DNA of 25,953 nt from Gammaproteobacteria bacterium (GCA_027484495.1 JAIXSW010000362.1:1-25953), one strand, 5' to 3'. Counted from the stretch's first letter, positions 7,098 through 15,594 are shown. Made by a program: numbers and translations. The notes: a model not told the origin generated them from the sequence alone.

Positions 7098-8447
7098 CTA
7101 TGGCAGCAACAACAAAGAACCAAGGCCCAGGAAGACAAAAAAACCAATGACATCGGTCACCGTCGTCAGGATCACGGATCCGGATAACGCCGGGTCAATC
7201 CGGGCTTTTTCCAACCAAACCGGGATCACGACCCCGGAGAAGGCGGCGACAAAAATATTGATGACAATGGCGAGGGCAATGACGATACCAATGATCCAGT
7301 CACCAAACCACAAATAGGTGACGCCGCAAATCACCACCGCCCAAAGTACCCCGTTGATCAGACCGACACCGAGTTCTTTACGCATCAAAGTCCAATAGGT
7401 TTGCGGCGTAATTTGGCCTAACGCCAGACCGCGGATAATCAGCGTTAAAGTCTGACTACCGGCAATACCGCCCATACTGGCAACTATCGGCATTAACACT
7501 GCCAGGGCCACTTGCTGTTGTAGGGTGGCTTCAAATAGGCCAATGGTCCAGGCCGCAAGGAAAGCGGTGAGTAAATTGATACCAAGCCAGACCGCACGGC
7601 TTTTGGCGCTGGCAATCACTGGCGCGAATAAGTCTTCATTTTCATCGAGGCCTGCGGTATGCATAAACTGACCTTCGAGGCTGCGTCTGACGTTCTCCAG
7701 CGCTTCGCCAATCGAGATCCGGCCAAGTAACTTGCTCTCATCATCGACTACCGCCAGGGCGCTGTAGCCGGAGCGCGCGACAATATCGGAGCCAGTGTCG
7801 AGATCCATTTCACCTGCAACCACTGGCGCTTCTTCATCGATATATTCAACGACCGGTAAATGCGACGGCGCGCCCAATAACCGGGTGCCATGCAGCTGAC
7901 CGACATAACGGCCGGTGCGGTCGACCACCATCAGGGAGTCCTGATATTCGGCATCTTCATTGAGTTTTTTGAACATCCGCACCGCATCGCGCACTTTGGC
8001 GTTATTGCGGATGGTCAGCACGTCATGGTCGGCGTAGCGGCCACATTGCTCATCGGTATAGGCGAGGGCAGTGGCCAGCCATAGTTTTTCGCTGGCGTCG
8101 AGCTTAGAGCAAGCAGCTTGGTACACCGCATCCGGTAATTCGTCCAGCAGCTCAATCAGGTCGTCAACGTCCATCCGCGCAACTAATTCAGTCAGCGCAG
8201 CATCGGGCAGTTGTTTAAAGATGTTTTCGCGGGCGTCTTCCCGCATGTAGCCCAGGGCATGGACCTGTTCGTCCGGATGCAGCGCTTGCCAGGTGCTGAG
8301 ACGTTGCTCCAGTGGCATCGCTTCAAGCGCGACTGCAATCTCTTCCGGCTCCAGCTGGCTGAGTTTTTCCCCAAGCAGCTCAGATTCCTGCTCGTCAAAA
8401 CTGTCGCGGACTATCTCTTCGATATCCAGCAGCTGGTTTTCAGCCAT
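7098..8447 (-). CDS. mgtE: MgtE magnesium channel/transporter
   Basis: The product is 449 residues, the normal MgtE length. MgtE is a homodimeric Mg2+ channel whose cytosolic domains close the pore when cell Mg2+ is high. The order is: acidic helical N-domain at about 1-130; CBS pair at about 135-255 (SLMVVDRTGRYVGQL, then YSALAVVDDESKLLGRI); connecting helix ending near 283; and five membrane helices from 286 to 449. Pore-region motifs MGGIAGSQTLT (325-335) and TDVIGFFVFLGLG (431-443) are present, the latter carrying the conserved pore aspartate at 432. Acidic patches in the N-domain and CBS pair fit Mg2+ sensing. The ribosome site before ATG 8447 is weak. The leader carries a hairpin (8495-8514) and a likely promoter (8526-8554), both separate from corA upstream. 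Confidence 0.95.
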   Translation of the reverse strand: MAENQLLDIEEIVRDSFDEQESELLGEKLSQLEPEEIAVALEAMPLEQRLSTWQALHPDEQVHALGYMREDARENIFKQLPDAALTELVARMDVDDLIELLDELPDAVYQAACSKLDASEKLWLATALAYTDEQCGRYADHDVLTIRNNAKVRDAVRMFKKLNEDAEYQDSLMVVDRTGRYVGQLHGTRLLGAPSHLPVVEYIDEEAPVVAGEMDLDTGSDIVARSGYSALAVVDDESKLLGRISIGEALENVRRSLEGQFMHTAGLDENEDLFAPVIASAKSRAVWLGINLLTAFLAAWTIGLFEATLQQQVALAVLMPIVASMGGIAGSQTLTLIIRGLALGQITPQTYWTLMRKELGVGLINGVLWAVVICGVTYLWFGDWIIGIVIALAIVINIFVAAFSGVVIPVWLEKARIDPALSGSVILTTVTDVIGFFVFLGLGSLLLLP

Positions 8448-8494
8448 AATCCGGGCCCTGTCGGCAGGACGGTGTTGTCCCTGGGTAGAAATTT

Positions 8495-8514
8495 GCTGCG
8501 GATGATACCGCAGC
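8495..8514 (-). other. 5'-leader hairpin of mgtE
   Basis: GCTGCGG and CCGCAGC form a perfect 7-base-pair stem with loop TATCAT (minus-strand reading), just downstream of the predicted transcription start and about 50 bases before the mgtE start codon. No T-run follows, so it is not a standard terminator. It could stabilise the mRNA 5' end or take part in leader control. Confidence 0.5.
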
Positions 8515-8525
8515 TGAGTAACATT

Positions 8526-8554
8526 TTTATAGTCAATTCAACAGCATTTTTCGA
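8526..8554 (-). promoter_or_regulatory. putative sigma-70 promoter for mgtE
   Basis: Minus-strand TCGAAA (8549-8554) lies 17 bases from TATAAA (8526-8531). The -10 matches 5 of 6 consensus bases and the -35 matches 4 of 6. It lies in the corA-mgtE gap, so mgtE may have its own start. A TTGACT lies between the boxes but has no well-spaced -10. Confidence 0.45.
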
Positions 8555-8578
8555 GGCGGTCGCGATGGTCTGTATATT

Positions 8579-9547
8579 TTACCACCAACGTTTGATCTTA
8601 AAACCCAGTAACATACCGAGCGCTACGACGGCCATACCGGCCAGTGTCCAGTAATATCCCAGTGGCATGTGCAATTCCGGCATATGATCGAAGTTCATCC
8701 CATAGACACCGACAATAAACGTGAGCGGAATGAAGACCGCAGAAATCATCGTCAGGACTTTCATCCGTTCGTTAATTTGATGGGACGAGGTCGACATATA
8801 ACTGCTGACCAGATCGCCGAGTTGGTCGTAATACATTTGAGTCATTGAATGTAACCGCTCGAATTTTTCATAAAAATCTCGGAGTTCGACCGGTTCAAAC
8901 TGAGACATCACACCGGCGCCGCCGTCTTCCGGGGACAGCAAGTCGGCAAACATGTCTTTCTGGTAGGCAAGGTTTCGGTCAAGCTTTCGGAACACGGAGC
9001 GGAAGCGCATGATCCGGCTCATCTTATGGTCGTCACCGTGCGACAGCATAGCGTCTTCAAATTCCCCCAGTTCATCTTCAAAATTGATCAGTTTTTCTAA
9101 GTAGCTGGCAGACACTGTGTGGATGTAGCTTTTAACCCATTCTTTGATCGGAGTGACTGGGCGGTTCACATCAAATGCCTGGACTTTGTAATGGCCCGCT
9201 TCCACGGGCAGCTGACATTTATACAGCAGCACCTGATTGGAAAACAGCAGCGACAGCTGGGCGTGGCCGGGATATTCGTGGAAGCTTTCGCCGGCAAAAG
9301 CCCGCAAAATCAATAATGTAAATCCATCGTATGCTTCAAGTTTCGGCGGATGACGTTCCCGCAGGTAATCCTCGGCAATCACCGGATGGATTTGAAACCG
9401 ATTCAGCACTTGTTGTTGCTCGGCATAACTGGCGGTCGACATGTCGATCCAGGCTTTCTGATCGCCATGCAGCGGCAGTTGTAACAAATTCAGGTCACCG
9501 GTTTGCCAGTCGTTGGTTTCCGGATTGTATAAATGCAGGATCAGCAT
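8579..9547 (-). CDS. CorA-family magnesium/divalent metal transporter
   Basis: The product is 322 residues, standard for CorA, a pentameric divalent-cation channel. A cytosolic alpha/beta domain at about 1-130 precedes long helices at about 140-265. Two membrane helices close the protein at about 266-281 (ISAVFIPLTFIVGV) and 299-316 (YWTLAGMAVVALGMLLG). The signature loop YGMNF is at 282-286 and the C-terminus is basic (KIKRWW). ATG 9547 is preceded by AAGGA with seven bases spacing. The GMN motif supports CorA over ZntB only loosely, since Zn and Co transporters of the family share it, so no symbol is given. It sits on the same strand as mgtE, 131 bases upstream, which is an unusual pairing of two Mg2+ uptake families. 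Confidence 0.9.
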   Translation of the reverse strand: MLILHLYNPETNDWQTGDLNLLQLPLHGDQKAWIDMSTASYAEQQQVLNRFQIHPVIAEDYLRERHPPKLEAYDGFTLLILRAFAGESFHEYPGHAQLSLLFSNQVLLYKCQLPVEAGHYKVQAFDVNRPVTPIKEWVKSYIHTVSASYLEKLINFEDELGEFEDAMLSHGDDHKMSRIMRFRSVFRKLDRNLAYQKDMFADLLSPEDGGAGVMSQFEPVELRDFYEKFERLHSMTQMYYDQLGDLVSSYMSTSSHQINERMKVLTMISAVFIPLTFIVGVYGMNFDHMPELHMPLGYYWTLAGMAVVALGMLLGFKIKRWW

Positions 9548-9628
9548 GCATCATCCTTTTTGCTTATTCTGCGCCAAGCATAAGCAGTTCGCAGCCGTTG
9601 GACCAGTACAACTTTGTGTGATCTGTAG

Positions 9629-9659
9629 TAAAAACAAACCCCGGCATAAGGCCGGGGTT
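9629..9659 (-). terminator. rho-independent terminator of the DUF885 gene
   Basis: On the minus strand AACCCCGGC and GCCGGGGTT form a perfect 9-base-pair stem (9637-9645 with 9651-9659) with a 5-base loop, followed by TGTTTTTAC. It lies 28 bases after the stop of the DUF885 gene and ends the long yggS-to-DUF885 run before corA. Confidence 0.88.
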
Positions 9660-9687
9660 GGATTTTCATCGGATTGGACCGGTGGAT

Positions 9688-11544
9688 CTATACGTTTTGT
9701 TTGCCTTTGATATAGGCATCAACCAGCGTTTCCAGCACATCCAGCGGAACAGCACCGTTTTTCAGTACTACATCGTGGAATTCGCGGATATCAAATTTGT
9801 CACCCAAGGCCGTTTTGGCTTTGTCACGCAGCTGGACAATTTTGATCATACCAATCTTGTACGCTGTGGCCTGAGATGGCATCACGATATAACGTTCAAT
9901 GGCATTTTCGGCTTCAGTGCGCGCATTGGGGGTATTATCTGCCAGATACTGGATAGCCTGCTCGCGGGTCCATTTTTTCGCATGAATACCGGTATCAACC
10001 ACGAGTCGGCAAGCGCGCCACAGTTCCATCGCTAAACGGCCGAAGTCTGAGTACGGGTCCTGATACAGGCCGATATCTTTTGGCAGCAACTCGGTATACA
10101 GGCCCCAACCTTCGATATAGGCAGTGTAACGGCCAAACTTGCGGAATTTTGGCATGTCACCTAATTCCTGCGCGATGGCGATCTGCATATGGTGACCCGG
10201 AATACCTTCATGGTAAGCCAGTGCCTCCATCTGATATTTCGGCATATCTTTCATGTTATGCAGATTGGCGTAATAGGTGCCAGGCCTTTTGCCATCCATC
10301 GATGGTTGCTGATAAAACGCTTTACCGGCAGATTCTTCACGAAATGGTTCGACCGCTTTGACAATCAGATCTGCTTTGGGTTTGACCAGAAACAGGCTGT
10401 CCAGCTGTGACTTCATATGGTCAATCAGCCGGGTAGCTTCTGCTAAATAGGCGGCTTTGCCTTCGGCAGTATCCGGGTAGTAGAACTGGGCATCATCGCG
10501 CATAAACGCAAAAAACGCCTGCAGATCACCCTTAAAGCCGACTTTTTGCATGATGGCTTTCATTTCATCATGAATGCGCGCCACTTCGGCCACACCGAGC
10601 TGATGGATTTCATCCGCGGTCATTTTAGTGGTGGTAGTACGTTCCAGCGCCATATTGTAAAAGGCTTCGCCGTCTTTAAAACGCCAAACGCCGTCATCGG
10701 TTCCGGCTTGTTTTTCCTGAGCAGTTAAATAGGCGATCAAGCTTTCATATGCCGGTTTCACGCTGCTGGTCAGCGCCACTTCCGCTTCTTTGATCAGCAA
10801 CTGTTTGGCTGCATCGTCGAGCGTCAGCTTATTGACTTTATTGCGGAAATCTTCAAGTAAAGTGCTGTCTGCGCCGCTGCTGAATGGTGCACCTTTGATG
10901 ATGTTCTGACTGGCGGCAATGGCCAGTGGGAACACAAATTTTGGTGGAATAATGCCAAGCTCGGCACGTTTACTCAGTTGTTGTTCCAACTGTTTAAACA
11001 GTTGCGGAATACCATTTAAGCGCGCGATATAGGCTTTGGCATCGGCTTCATTTTCAATCTGATGTTGATTAATCAATAGCGACGGCACGCCGGAATGCAT
11101 GCCAAACATTTGGTTAACCGGATAGTTGTAATAGCGCCATTTATCGTTGGCGATATCCTGCTCCAGTTGCTGTTTAAACAGCTGATAACTCAGTGTGGTC
11201 TGGGTATCGAGTTTGGTGACGTCAAACTGCGCAAGGTCCGCTAAGGCTTTTTTCGTGAGCGCCAGCTCTTTATCACTTTGCTCGTCGGTCAGCTGGTCCC
11301 ATTTGTCGTAATCCTGTTTGATCCCAAGGTGGGTCAATGCCATCGGGCTTAACGCGGCAGCGTCCATGAAATACTGGTCGAAAAAGGCATTGGCTTTGGC
11401 GGATTCGGTTTGTGCCGTGGCCGCAGTCGTTTGCGTAGCCGCAACTGGTGCTGCCGGGTTCGCTGTTTGCTCAGGCGCTTTATTGCAGCCCGCCAGTAAG
11501 GCCGCTGAGACTGCAATGGTCAGCAGTTGGAGTTTTAGAGTCAT
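9688..11544 (-). CDS. DUF885-family lipoprotein, putative metallopeptidase
   Basis: The product is 618 residues. A lipoprotein signal (MTLKLQLLTIAVSAALLAGC) ends in a lipobox with Cys20, so the mature protein should be lipidated. An Ala/Thr/Gln linker spans about 21-50. The remainder is helical with the DUF885 core: AYHEGIPGHHMQIAIAQ at 443-459, holding the HExxPGHH zinc-like site (445-452), and IEGWGLYTE at 477-485, likely supplying a third ligand. DUF885 proteins resemble gluzincin carboxypeptidases in sequence; the substrate here is unknown. The gene follows hemW by 56 bases across a hairpin and is closed by a strong terminator, so it may be read from the hemW operon or from its own start in that gap. 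Identification of the family is firm, activity is inferred. Confidence 0.88.
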   Translation of the reverse strand: MTLKLQLLTIAVSAALLAGCNKAPEQTANPAAPVAATQTTAATAQTESAKANAFFDQYFMDAAALSPMALTHLGIKQDYDKWDQLTDEQSDKELALTKKALADLAQFDVTKLDTQTTLSYQLFKQQLEQDIANDKWRYYNYPVNQMFGMHSGVPSLLINQHQIENEADAKAYIARLNGIPQLFKQLEQQLSKRAELGIIPPKFVFPLAIAASQNIIKGAPFSSGADSTLLEDFRNKVNKLTLDDAAKQLLIKEAEVALTSSVKPAYESLIAYLTAQEKQAGTDDGVWRFKDGEAFYNMALERTTTTKMTADEIHQLGVAEVARIHDEMKAIMQKVGFKGDLQAFFAFMRDDAQFYYPDTAEGKAAYLAEATRLIDHMKSQLDSLFLVKPKADLIVKAVEPFREESAGKAFYQQPSMDGKRPGTYYANLHNMKDMPKYQMEALAYHEGIPGHHMQIAIAQELGDMPKFRKFGRYTAYIEGWGLYTELLPKDIGLYQDPYSDFGRLAMELWRACRLVVDTGIHAKKWTREQAIQYLADNTPNARTEAENAIERYIVMPSQATAYKIGMIKIVQLRDKAKTALGDKFDIREFHDVVLKNGAVPLDVLETLVDAYIKGKQNV

Positions 11545-11578
11545 GATGTCCCCGGGTTATTGTTGATGTTTTGCTGGG

Positions 11579-11603
11579 TAACACCAGCTTGTTGCTGGTG
11601 TTA
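11579..11603. other. hairpin at the end of hemW
   Basis: TAACACCAGC (11579-11588) and GCTGGTGTTA (11594-11603) form a perfect 10-base-pair stem with loop TTGTT. The hemW stop codon is the first three bases of the stem on the minus strand. No T-run follows on the minus strand and only an A-rich flank lies on the other side, so termination may be partial. Confidence 0.6.
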
Positions 11604-12764
11604 TAAAAACAGCTGCAGCAGCTCGTTCAGGAAACGCACGCCATGCGGCGTGATTTGCCAGTGCAGTGGTGTGTCGTTAACTAATCCTAACTGCACGGCG
11701 CGGGCAAGCGCTGGCGCCACCGTTTCGACAGACAACCCGGTATATGCGGTAAAGTCGGCCTTGGGGCAGGGCTCCAGTAAGCGGAAGCGGTTCATAAAAA
11801 ATTCGAACGGCAGTTCGTCGGGTTCTACCACAGTGCTGCTGTCGAGATAACCACGGCTTAAATCCATATAGCCTTTTGGGTGTTTGATTTTGACGGTACG
11901 GGAAATCGTGGCAGCTGCAGCCCCTTCGTTAGCAGGACGAGTGATCTTGCCATGGGCGCCACAGCCGATGCCGAGGTAATCGCCAAAACGCCAATAATTC
12001 AGATTATGCGCACATTGATAGCCGGTTTTACTGTAGGCAGAGGTTTCATATTGTTGATAGCCGGCGGCAGTCAACAGCGCATGACCATGCTCCTGAATAT
12101 CCCATAGTGCTTCGTCTTCCGGCAAGACTGGCGGTCGTGAGGCAAAAGCAGTATTGGGTTCAATGGTCAGCTGATACCAGGATAGATGCGGTGGGTTTAA
12201 CGCAATGGCTTGCTGCAAGTCAGCCAAAGCGTCGGCTAAGTTTTGGCCGGGCAGACCATGCATTAAATCCAGATTAAAACTGTTCAGGCCTTGCTGGCGC
12301 AGTTGCGTGGCCAGTTCGGCGGCACGTCGGGCCTGTGCCGGATTATGGATACGACCTAGCGCCTGTAATTGCGCGGCCTGAAAACTCTGTACACCAATCG
12401 AAAAACGGGTCACACCGGCAGCGACATAACCGGCAAAGCGGCTGGCTTCGATGGTGCCAGGGTTAGCTTCCATCGTCACTTCAAGGTTGGGCTCAGAAGT
12501 GATTCTAGCGCGCACACCATCGAGGATGGCAGCGATGCCTTCCGCGCTAAACGTACTGGGCGTACCGCCACCGATAAAAATACTATGCAGCGAACGATTC
12601 GGGACCAGTGCCAGATCCTGGTCTAAATCGGCCAGCAGATGCGCGATATACTCGGCTTCCGGTATGCCTTGTTTCACGGCATGGGAGTTAAAGTCGCAAT
12701 ATGGGCATTTCTGTACACACCAGGGGATATGGATGTATAGCGATAGCGGGGGCAGTTGCAACAC
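11601..12764 (-). CDS. hemW: HemW, radical SAM haem chaperone
   Basis: The product is 387 residues. HemW binds haem and an iron-sulfur cluster and delivers haem to respiratory proteins; it was long called a HemN-like coproporphyrinogen oxidase. The radical-SAM motif is Cys16-xxx-Cys20-xx-Cys23 (PWCVQKCPYCDFNSH). The residue two after Cys23 is Phe, where true HemN has another cysteine, so HemW is the better name. GGGTPS near 60-70 and CAHNLNYWRFGDYLGIGCGAH near two-thirds are also typical. The start is GTG 12764, since there is no ATG near the conserved N-terminus. It begins two bases after the rdgB stop, so it is coupled to rdgB. Confidence 0.94.
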   Translation of the reverse strand: MLQLPPLSLYIHIPWCVQKCPYCDFNSHAVKQGIPEAEYIAHLLADLDQDLALVPNRSLHSIFIGGGTPSTFSAEGIAAILDGVRARITSEPNLEVTMEANPGTIEASRFAGYVAAGVTRFSIGVQSFQAAQLQALGRIHNPAQARRAAELATQLRQQGLNSFNLDLMHGLPGQNLADALADLQQAIALNPPHLSWYQLTIEPNTAFASRPPVLPEDEALWDIQEHGHALLTAAGYQQYETSAYSKTGYQCAHNLNYWRFGDYLGIGCGAHGKITRPANEGAAAATISRTVKIKHPKGYMDLSRGYLDSSTVVEPDELPFEFFMNRFRLLEPCPKADFTAYTGLSVETVAPALARAVQLGLVNDTPLHWQITPHGVRFLNELLQLFL

Positions 12765-12766
12765 TG

Positions 12767-13375
12767 TTAACCCCGCAGTTGCGTCAGTAATAACCGCAGC
12801 GCCTGGCCACGATGACTAAGCGCAGCTTTATCGGCTTTCGCCAGCTGTGCTGAGGTCTTGCCGAGTTCTGGTAACCAGAAGATTGGGTCGTAACCAAAAC
12901 CGCCTTCGCCAAGTTGTTGCTGACTGATTTGGCCAGACCAACGGCCATGCGCGATCAGCGGTACCGGGTCGTCCGCATGCTGAACTAACGCCAGCACACA
13001 ATGAAATTCAGCACTGCGGTCGGTATGATGCTGCATGTTTTGCAGTAACAAGCGGATATTCGCGGCATCTTTGCTTTCTTGCGCATTGTCCATACCATGC
13101 ATCGCGGCGTAACGCGCAGAATAGATGCCCGGTGCGCCGCCGAGGGCATGCACCGCGAGACCCGAGTCGTCAGCGATCGCTGGTAGACCGGTCAGCCGTG
13201 AGGCATGCCGCGCTTTTAGAATGGCATTCTCGATAAAACTAAGGCCGGTTTCATCGGCATCTGGTACGCCAAACTGGGTTTGTGGCAGCACCTCGACGCC
13301 ATAATTGGCTAATAAGCTTTGCAATTCAGCCACTTTGCCGGCGTTACTGCTCGCCAGTACCAGTTGTTTAAACAT
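12767..13375 (-). CDS. rdgB: RdgB, dITP/XTP pyrophosphatase
   Basis: The product is 202 residues (E. coli 197). RdgB hydrolyses dITP, ITP and XTP to monophosphates, keeping deaminated purines out of DNA. SSNAGKVAEL (9-18) forms the nucleotide loop, FIENAILKARHA is at about 47-58, DDSGLAV (69-75) includes the catalytic aspartate, FGYDPIF is near 160, and SHRGQAL is near the C-terminus. ATG 13375 has AGGAAG upstream, in the 12-base gap after the DUF4426 gene. The order yggU-DUF4426-rdgB-hemW is the usual gammaproteobacterial arrangement. Confidence 0.95.
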   Translation of the reverse strand: MFKQLVLASSNAGKVAELQSLLANYGVEVLPQTQFGVPDADETGLSFIENAILKARHASRLTGLPAIADDSGLAVHALGGAPGIYSARYAAMHGMDNAQESKDAANIRLLLQNMQHHTDRSAEFHCVLALVQHADDPVPLIAHGRWSGQISQQQLGEGGFGYDPIFWLPELGKTSAQLAKADKAALSHRGQALRLLLTQLRG

Positions 13376-13387
13376 AACCGCTTCCTG

Positions 13388-13822
13388 TTATTCCGGGTAA
13401 ACATCCTGGGTGAACTTTAGTACCTGTAGTTCGTTACCCTGACGAATGGAGAGTTCTATGGTGATTTTTTGCTCAGAGCGCGCTTCAACACCAGCCAGAT
13501 AATACAGAGCTGCGCCTTCCTTGACCGGTTTAAAGCTCAATTGCTGGCGTTGCCCGGCCAGATTGGTTGCGCTCCCGCTCAGTTCAACTGCTTGCGCCTG
13601 CTGGTCTGCGCTATTTAACACCGAGATATTCAGCAGTTGGTAATTGCGGCTGCGGCTTAACTGGTAGTTTTTGGCGACATCTGCGTCCAGCATCGTGGTC
13701 GGCATCAGCATGTAATGCACATCCCATTTACCAAGTTGTTGTTTTTGTTCGGCTAAGCTTGGAAAGCTACCAAGCAAAAACAGCACAAACAGTGAGTACA
13801 TTAGTGCAGTTACGAGTTTCAT
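13388..13822 (-). CDS. DUF4426 exported protein
   Basis: The product is 144 residues from ATG 13822; the GTG one codon upstream lies only three bases from AAGGAG, whereas the ATG has the normal six. A signal peptide (MKLVTALMYSLFVLFLLGS, cleavage probably after SLA) is followed by a small beta-rich domain with WDVHYMLMPTTMLDADVAKN and RSRNYQLLNISVLN. I recognise this as the DUF4426 family, which sits between yggU and rdgB in Alteromonadales, Vibrio and Shewanella. Its function is unknown and it is probably periplasmic. A short 19-base gap separates it from yggU. Confidence 0.82.
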   Translation of the reverse strand: MKLVTALMYSLFVLFLLGSFPSLAEQKQQLGKWDVHYMLMPTTMLDADVAKNYQLSRSRNYQLLNISVLNSADQQAQAVELSGSATNLAGQRQQLSFKPVKEGAALYYLAGVEARSEQKITIELSIRQGNELQVLKFTQDVYPE

Positions 13823-13841
13823 CACAGGCTCCTTGAAAAGA

Positions 13842-14153
13842 CTAGGCAGGTGGTAATCCCAGCGCCGTCAACGCCGCCGGGATCATGTTGGGTTGGCGGA
13901 TCCGCAATTGTTTATGCCGGTTCAATTCGCCACGTTGTAATTCAATCTGGCTTTTAGCCACGTCAAACCACTGCGCCAGTAATTTGATCACATGAGCATT
14001 GGCTTTGCCGTCGACTGGCGGTGCGGTGATCGCCAGTTTTATCGCATCACAATGTAAGCCAACCACCTGATCGCGGCTGGCTTTTGGCTGCACATAGATC
14101 TGCAGGATTAAATCGCCGTCGACCCAGCGCCAGGCACTGGCAGCCGCTGACAT
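13842..14153 (-). CDS. yggU: YggU, DUF167 family protein
   Basis: The product is 103 residues from ATG 14153, one base after the yggT stop. An in-frame ATG at 14171 would overlap yggT and add six residues unlike the family. The body has the E. coli YggU pattern: LQIYVQPKASRDQVVGLH, then KLAITAPPVDGKANAHVIKLL and GELNRHKQLRI. It is a small alpha/beta protein of unknown function, always close to yggT in gammaproteobacteria. Close spacing with yggT suggests coupled translation. Confidence 0.9.
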   Translation of the reverse strand: MSAAASAWRWVDGDLILQIYVQPKASRDQVVGLHCDAIKLAITAPPVDGKANAHVIKLLAQWFDVAKSQIELQRGELNRHKQLRIRQPNMIPAALTALGLPPA

Positions 14154-14154
14154 G

Positions 14155-14700
14155 TCAGAACATGCCGACAAAAAAGCTCTGTAACAGGATCTGCAGAAAT
14201 TGCAGGGCGACCAACACGATCAGCACCGACAAATCGAGGCCACCCATCGGTGGGATCACTTTACGCACTGGCGCTAACAAAGGTTCAGTCAGTTGCACCA
14301 GCACCAATTCCATCGGGTTGCGGCCTTGTGAGAACCAGCTCAGGATCGCGCGGATAATCAACACCCAGAACAGCAGACTGCACGCTTCTTTAACCGTCGT
14401 CAGGACGGCGCCGGACATTAGCGCGATGATATCCAGCTGACCGACCAGCAGCAGCTGAATTAACAGCATTTTGCCGGCACTGACCAACAACGCCAGGACT
14501 ACAGCTGCAGTATCGAGTTTGCCAATACTTGGGATCAGCCGGCGCAGTGGGATCAGCAACGGATTGGTTGCTTTCACGACAAATTGGCTGAGTGGATTGT
14601 AAAAGTCGGCGCGGCTGACCTGCAACCAGATCCGGAGCAGCACCACCATCAGGAACAGATTAAAAACAGTATCGAGCAGAAAATAAAATGCGTTGTTCAT
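14155..14700 (-). CDS. yggT: YggT family membrane protein
   Basis: The product is 181 residues with two related halves, each carrying the YggT repeat: NPLSQFVVKATNPLLIPLRR near 36-55 and NPMELVLVQLTEPLLAPVRK near 125-144. Membrane segments lie at about 4-25, 65-90, 95-120 and 150-178. The family (CCB3/YggT) is linked to osmotic tolerance in E. coli and to cytochrome b6 assembly in plastids; the role here is unproven. ATG 14700 has AAGGAA five bases upstream. It follows proC after 47 bases and precedes yggU. Confidence 0.93.
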   Translation of the reverse strand: MNNAFYFLLDTVFNLFLMVVLLRIWLQVSRADFYNPLSQFVVKATNPLLIPLRRLIPSIGKLDTAAVVLALLVSAGKMLLIQLLLVGQLDIIALMSGAVLTTVKEACSLLFWVLIIRAILSWFSQGRNPMELVLVQLTEPLLAPVRKVIPPMGGLDLSVLIVLVALQFLQILLQSFFVGMF

Positions 14701-14747
14701 GCGGTTTCCTTGTCAGAGCAGGTTAAATCGGCATCTCAATGAATAGT

Positions 14748-15563
14748 TTACAGTGTTTTGGCCATCTCTTCAGCCCGGCGGATCGCGGCCTGCATTGCAT
14801 CAGCCACCAGCAATTCGAGGCCGGCATTGCGCATCGTTTCAATGGCTTCATGCGTGGTGCCGCCTTTGCTGGTGACCTGTGCCCGCAAATCGGCAAAGCT
14901 CAGAGAAGATTGGGTTGCCATCGTCGCAGCCCCCAATGCAGTCTGAACCACCATTTGACGGGCCTCTTCCGGGCTAAAACCGAGCAGCTCCGCTTTTTGC
15001 GTCATCGCCTGCATAAAGTAAAAAAAGTAGGCTGGGGCGCTGCCGGTCACCGCAATAATGTCGTTGATTTGACTTTCCTGATCGAGCCACACAGTTTTAC
15101 CGGTGGCACTGAACATGCTGTCAACAAAAGACTTCTCATAGTTGGAACAGCGGCTGGCAAAAATACCGGTGACGCCCAGTCCGACTAAAGATGGTGTATT
15201 AGGCATAGTCCGCATCAGCCGGACCGGACCGAGCCATTCTTCATAACGGCTGACAGGTAATCCCGCAGCGACTGTGACAAAGAGTTTTTCACTGATATCG
15301 GGTACGCCGGTGATCAGTTGATGGCAGACTTCGCCCATCAGCTGTGGCTTGACTGACAACACAATGACATCAGCTTTTTGCACAGCCAGCAGATTATCCT
15401 GAGTCACTTCAATGCCAAAATCCGCAGCAAGGGCATCAAGTTTTGGTGTGCTTGGATTGGCGGCGATGATATTCGCAGCGGGATAGCCGGTATTCACCAT
15501 GCCCCCGATGATGCAGCGCGCCATATTGCCGGCGCCGATAAAGGCTACTGTGTTGTCATTCAT
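14748..15563 (-). CDS. proC: ProC, pyrroline-5-carboxylate reductase
   Basis: The product is 271 residues (typical 269-275). ProC carries out the last step of proline synthesis, reducing pyrroline-5-carboxylate with NAD(P)H. The Rossmann loop AFIGAGNMARCIIGGM is at 7-22, VLSVKPQ is at 68-74, MPNTPSLVGLG at 120-130, and the family signature AVTGSAPAYFFYFM at 171-184 leads to TSKGGTTHEAI at 231-241. ATG 15563 has no strong ribosome site. It follows yggS by 31 bases, as in most gammaproteobacteria. Confidence 0.96.
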   Translation of the reverse strand: MNDNTVAFIGAGNMARCIIGGMVNTGYPAANIIAANPSTPKLDALAADFGIEVTQDNLLAVQKADVIVLSVKPQLMGEVCHQLITGVPDISEKLFVTVAAGLPVSRYEEWLGPVRLMRTMPNTPSLVGLGVTGIFASRCSNYEKSFVDSMFSATGKTVWLDQESQINDIIAVTGSAPAYFFYFMQAMTQKAELLGFSPEEARQMVVQTALGAATMATQSSLSFADLRAQVTSKGGTTHEAIETMRNAGLELLVADAMQAAIRRAEEMAKTL

Positions 15564-15594
15564 GCTTTTGATTCGTTGTCTGAGTTTTATCGCG

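Noticed and set aside
8448..8578. M-box riboswitch before mgtE
   Set aside because: The predicted leader is only about 70 bases and shows one simple hairpin, not the long multi-helix M-box fold.
14739..15188. Plus-strand open frame of 149 codons
   Set aside because: It is antisense to proC, which has all signature motifs; no independent support.
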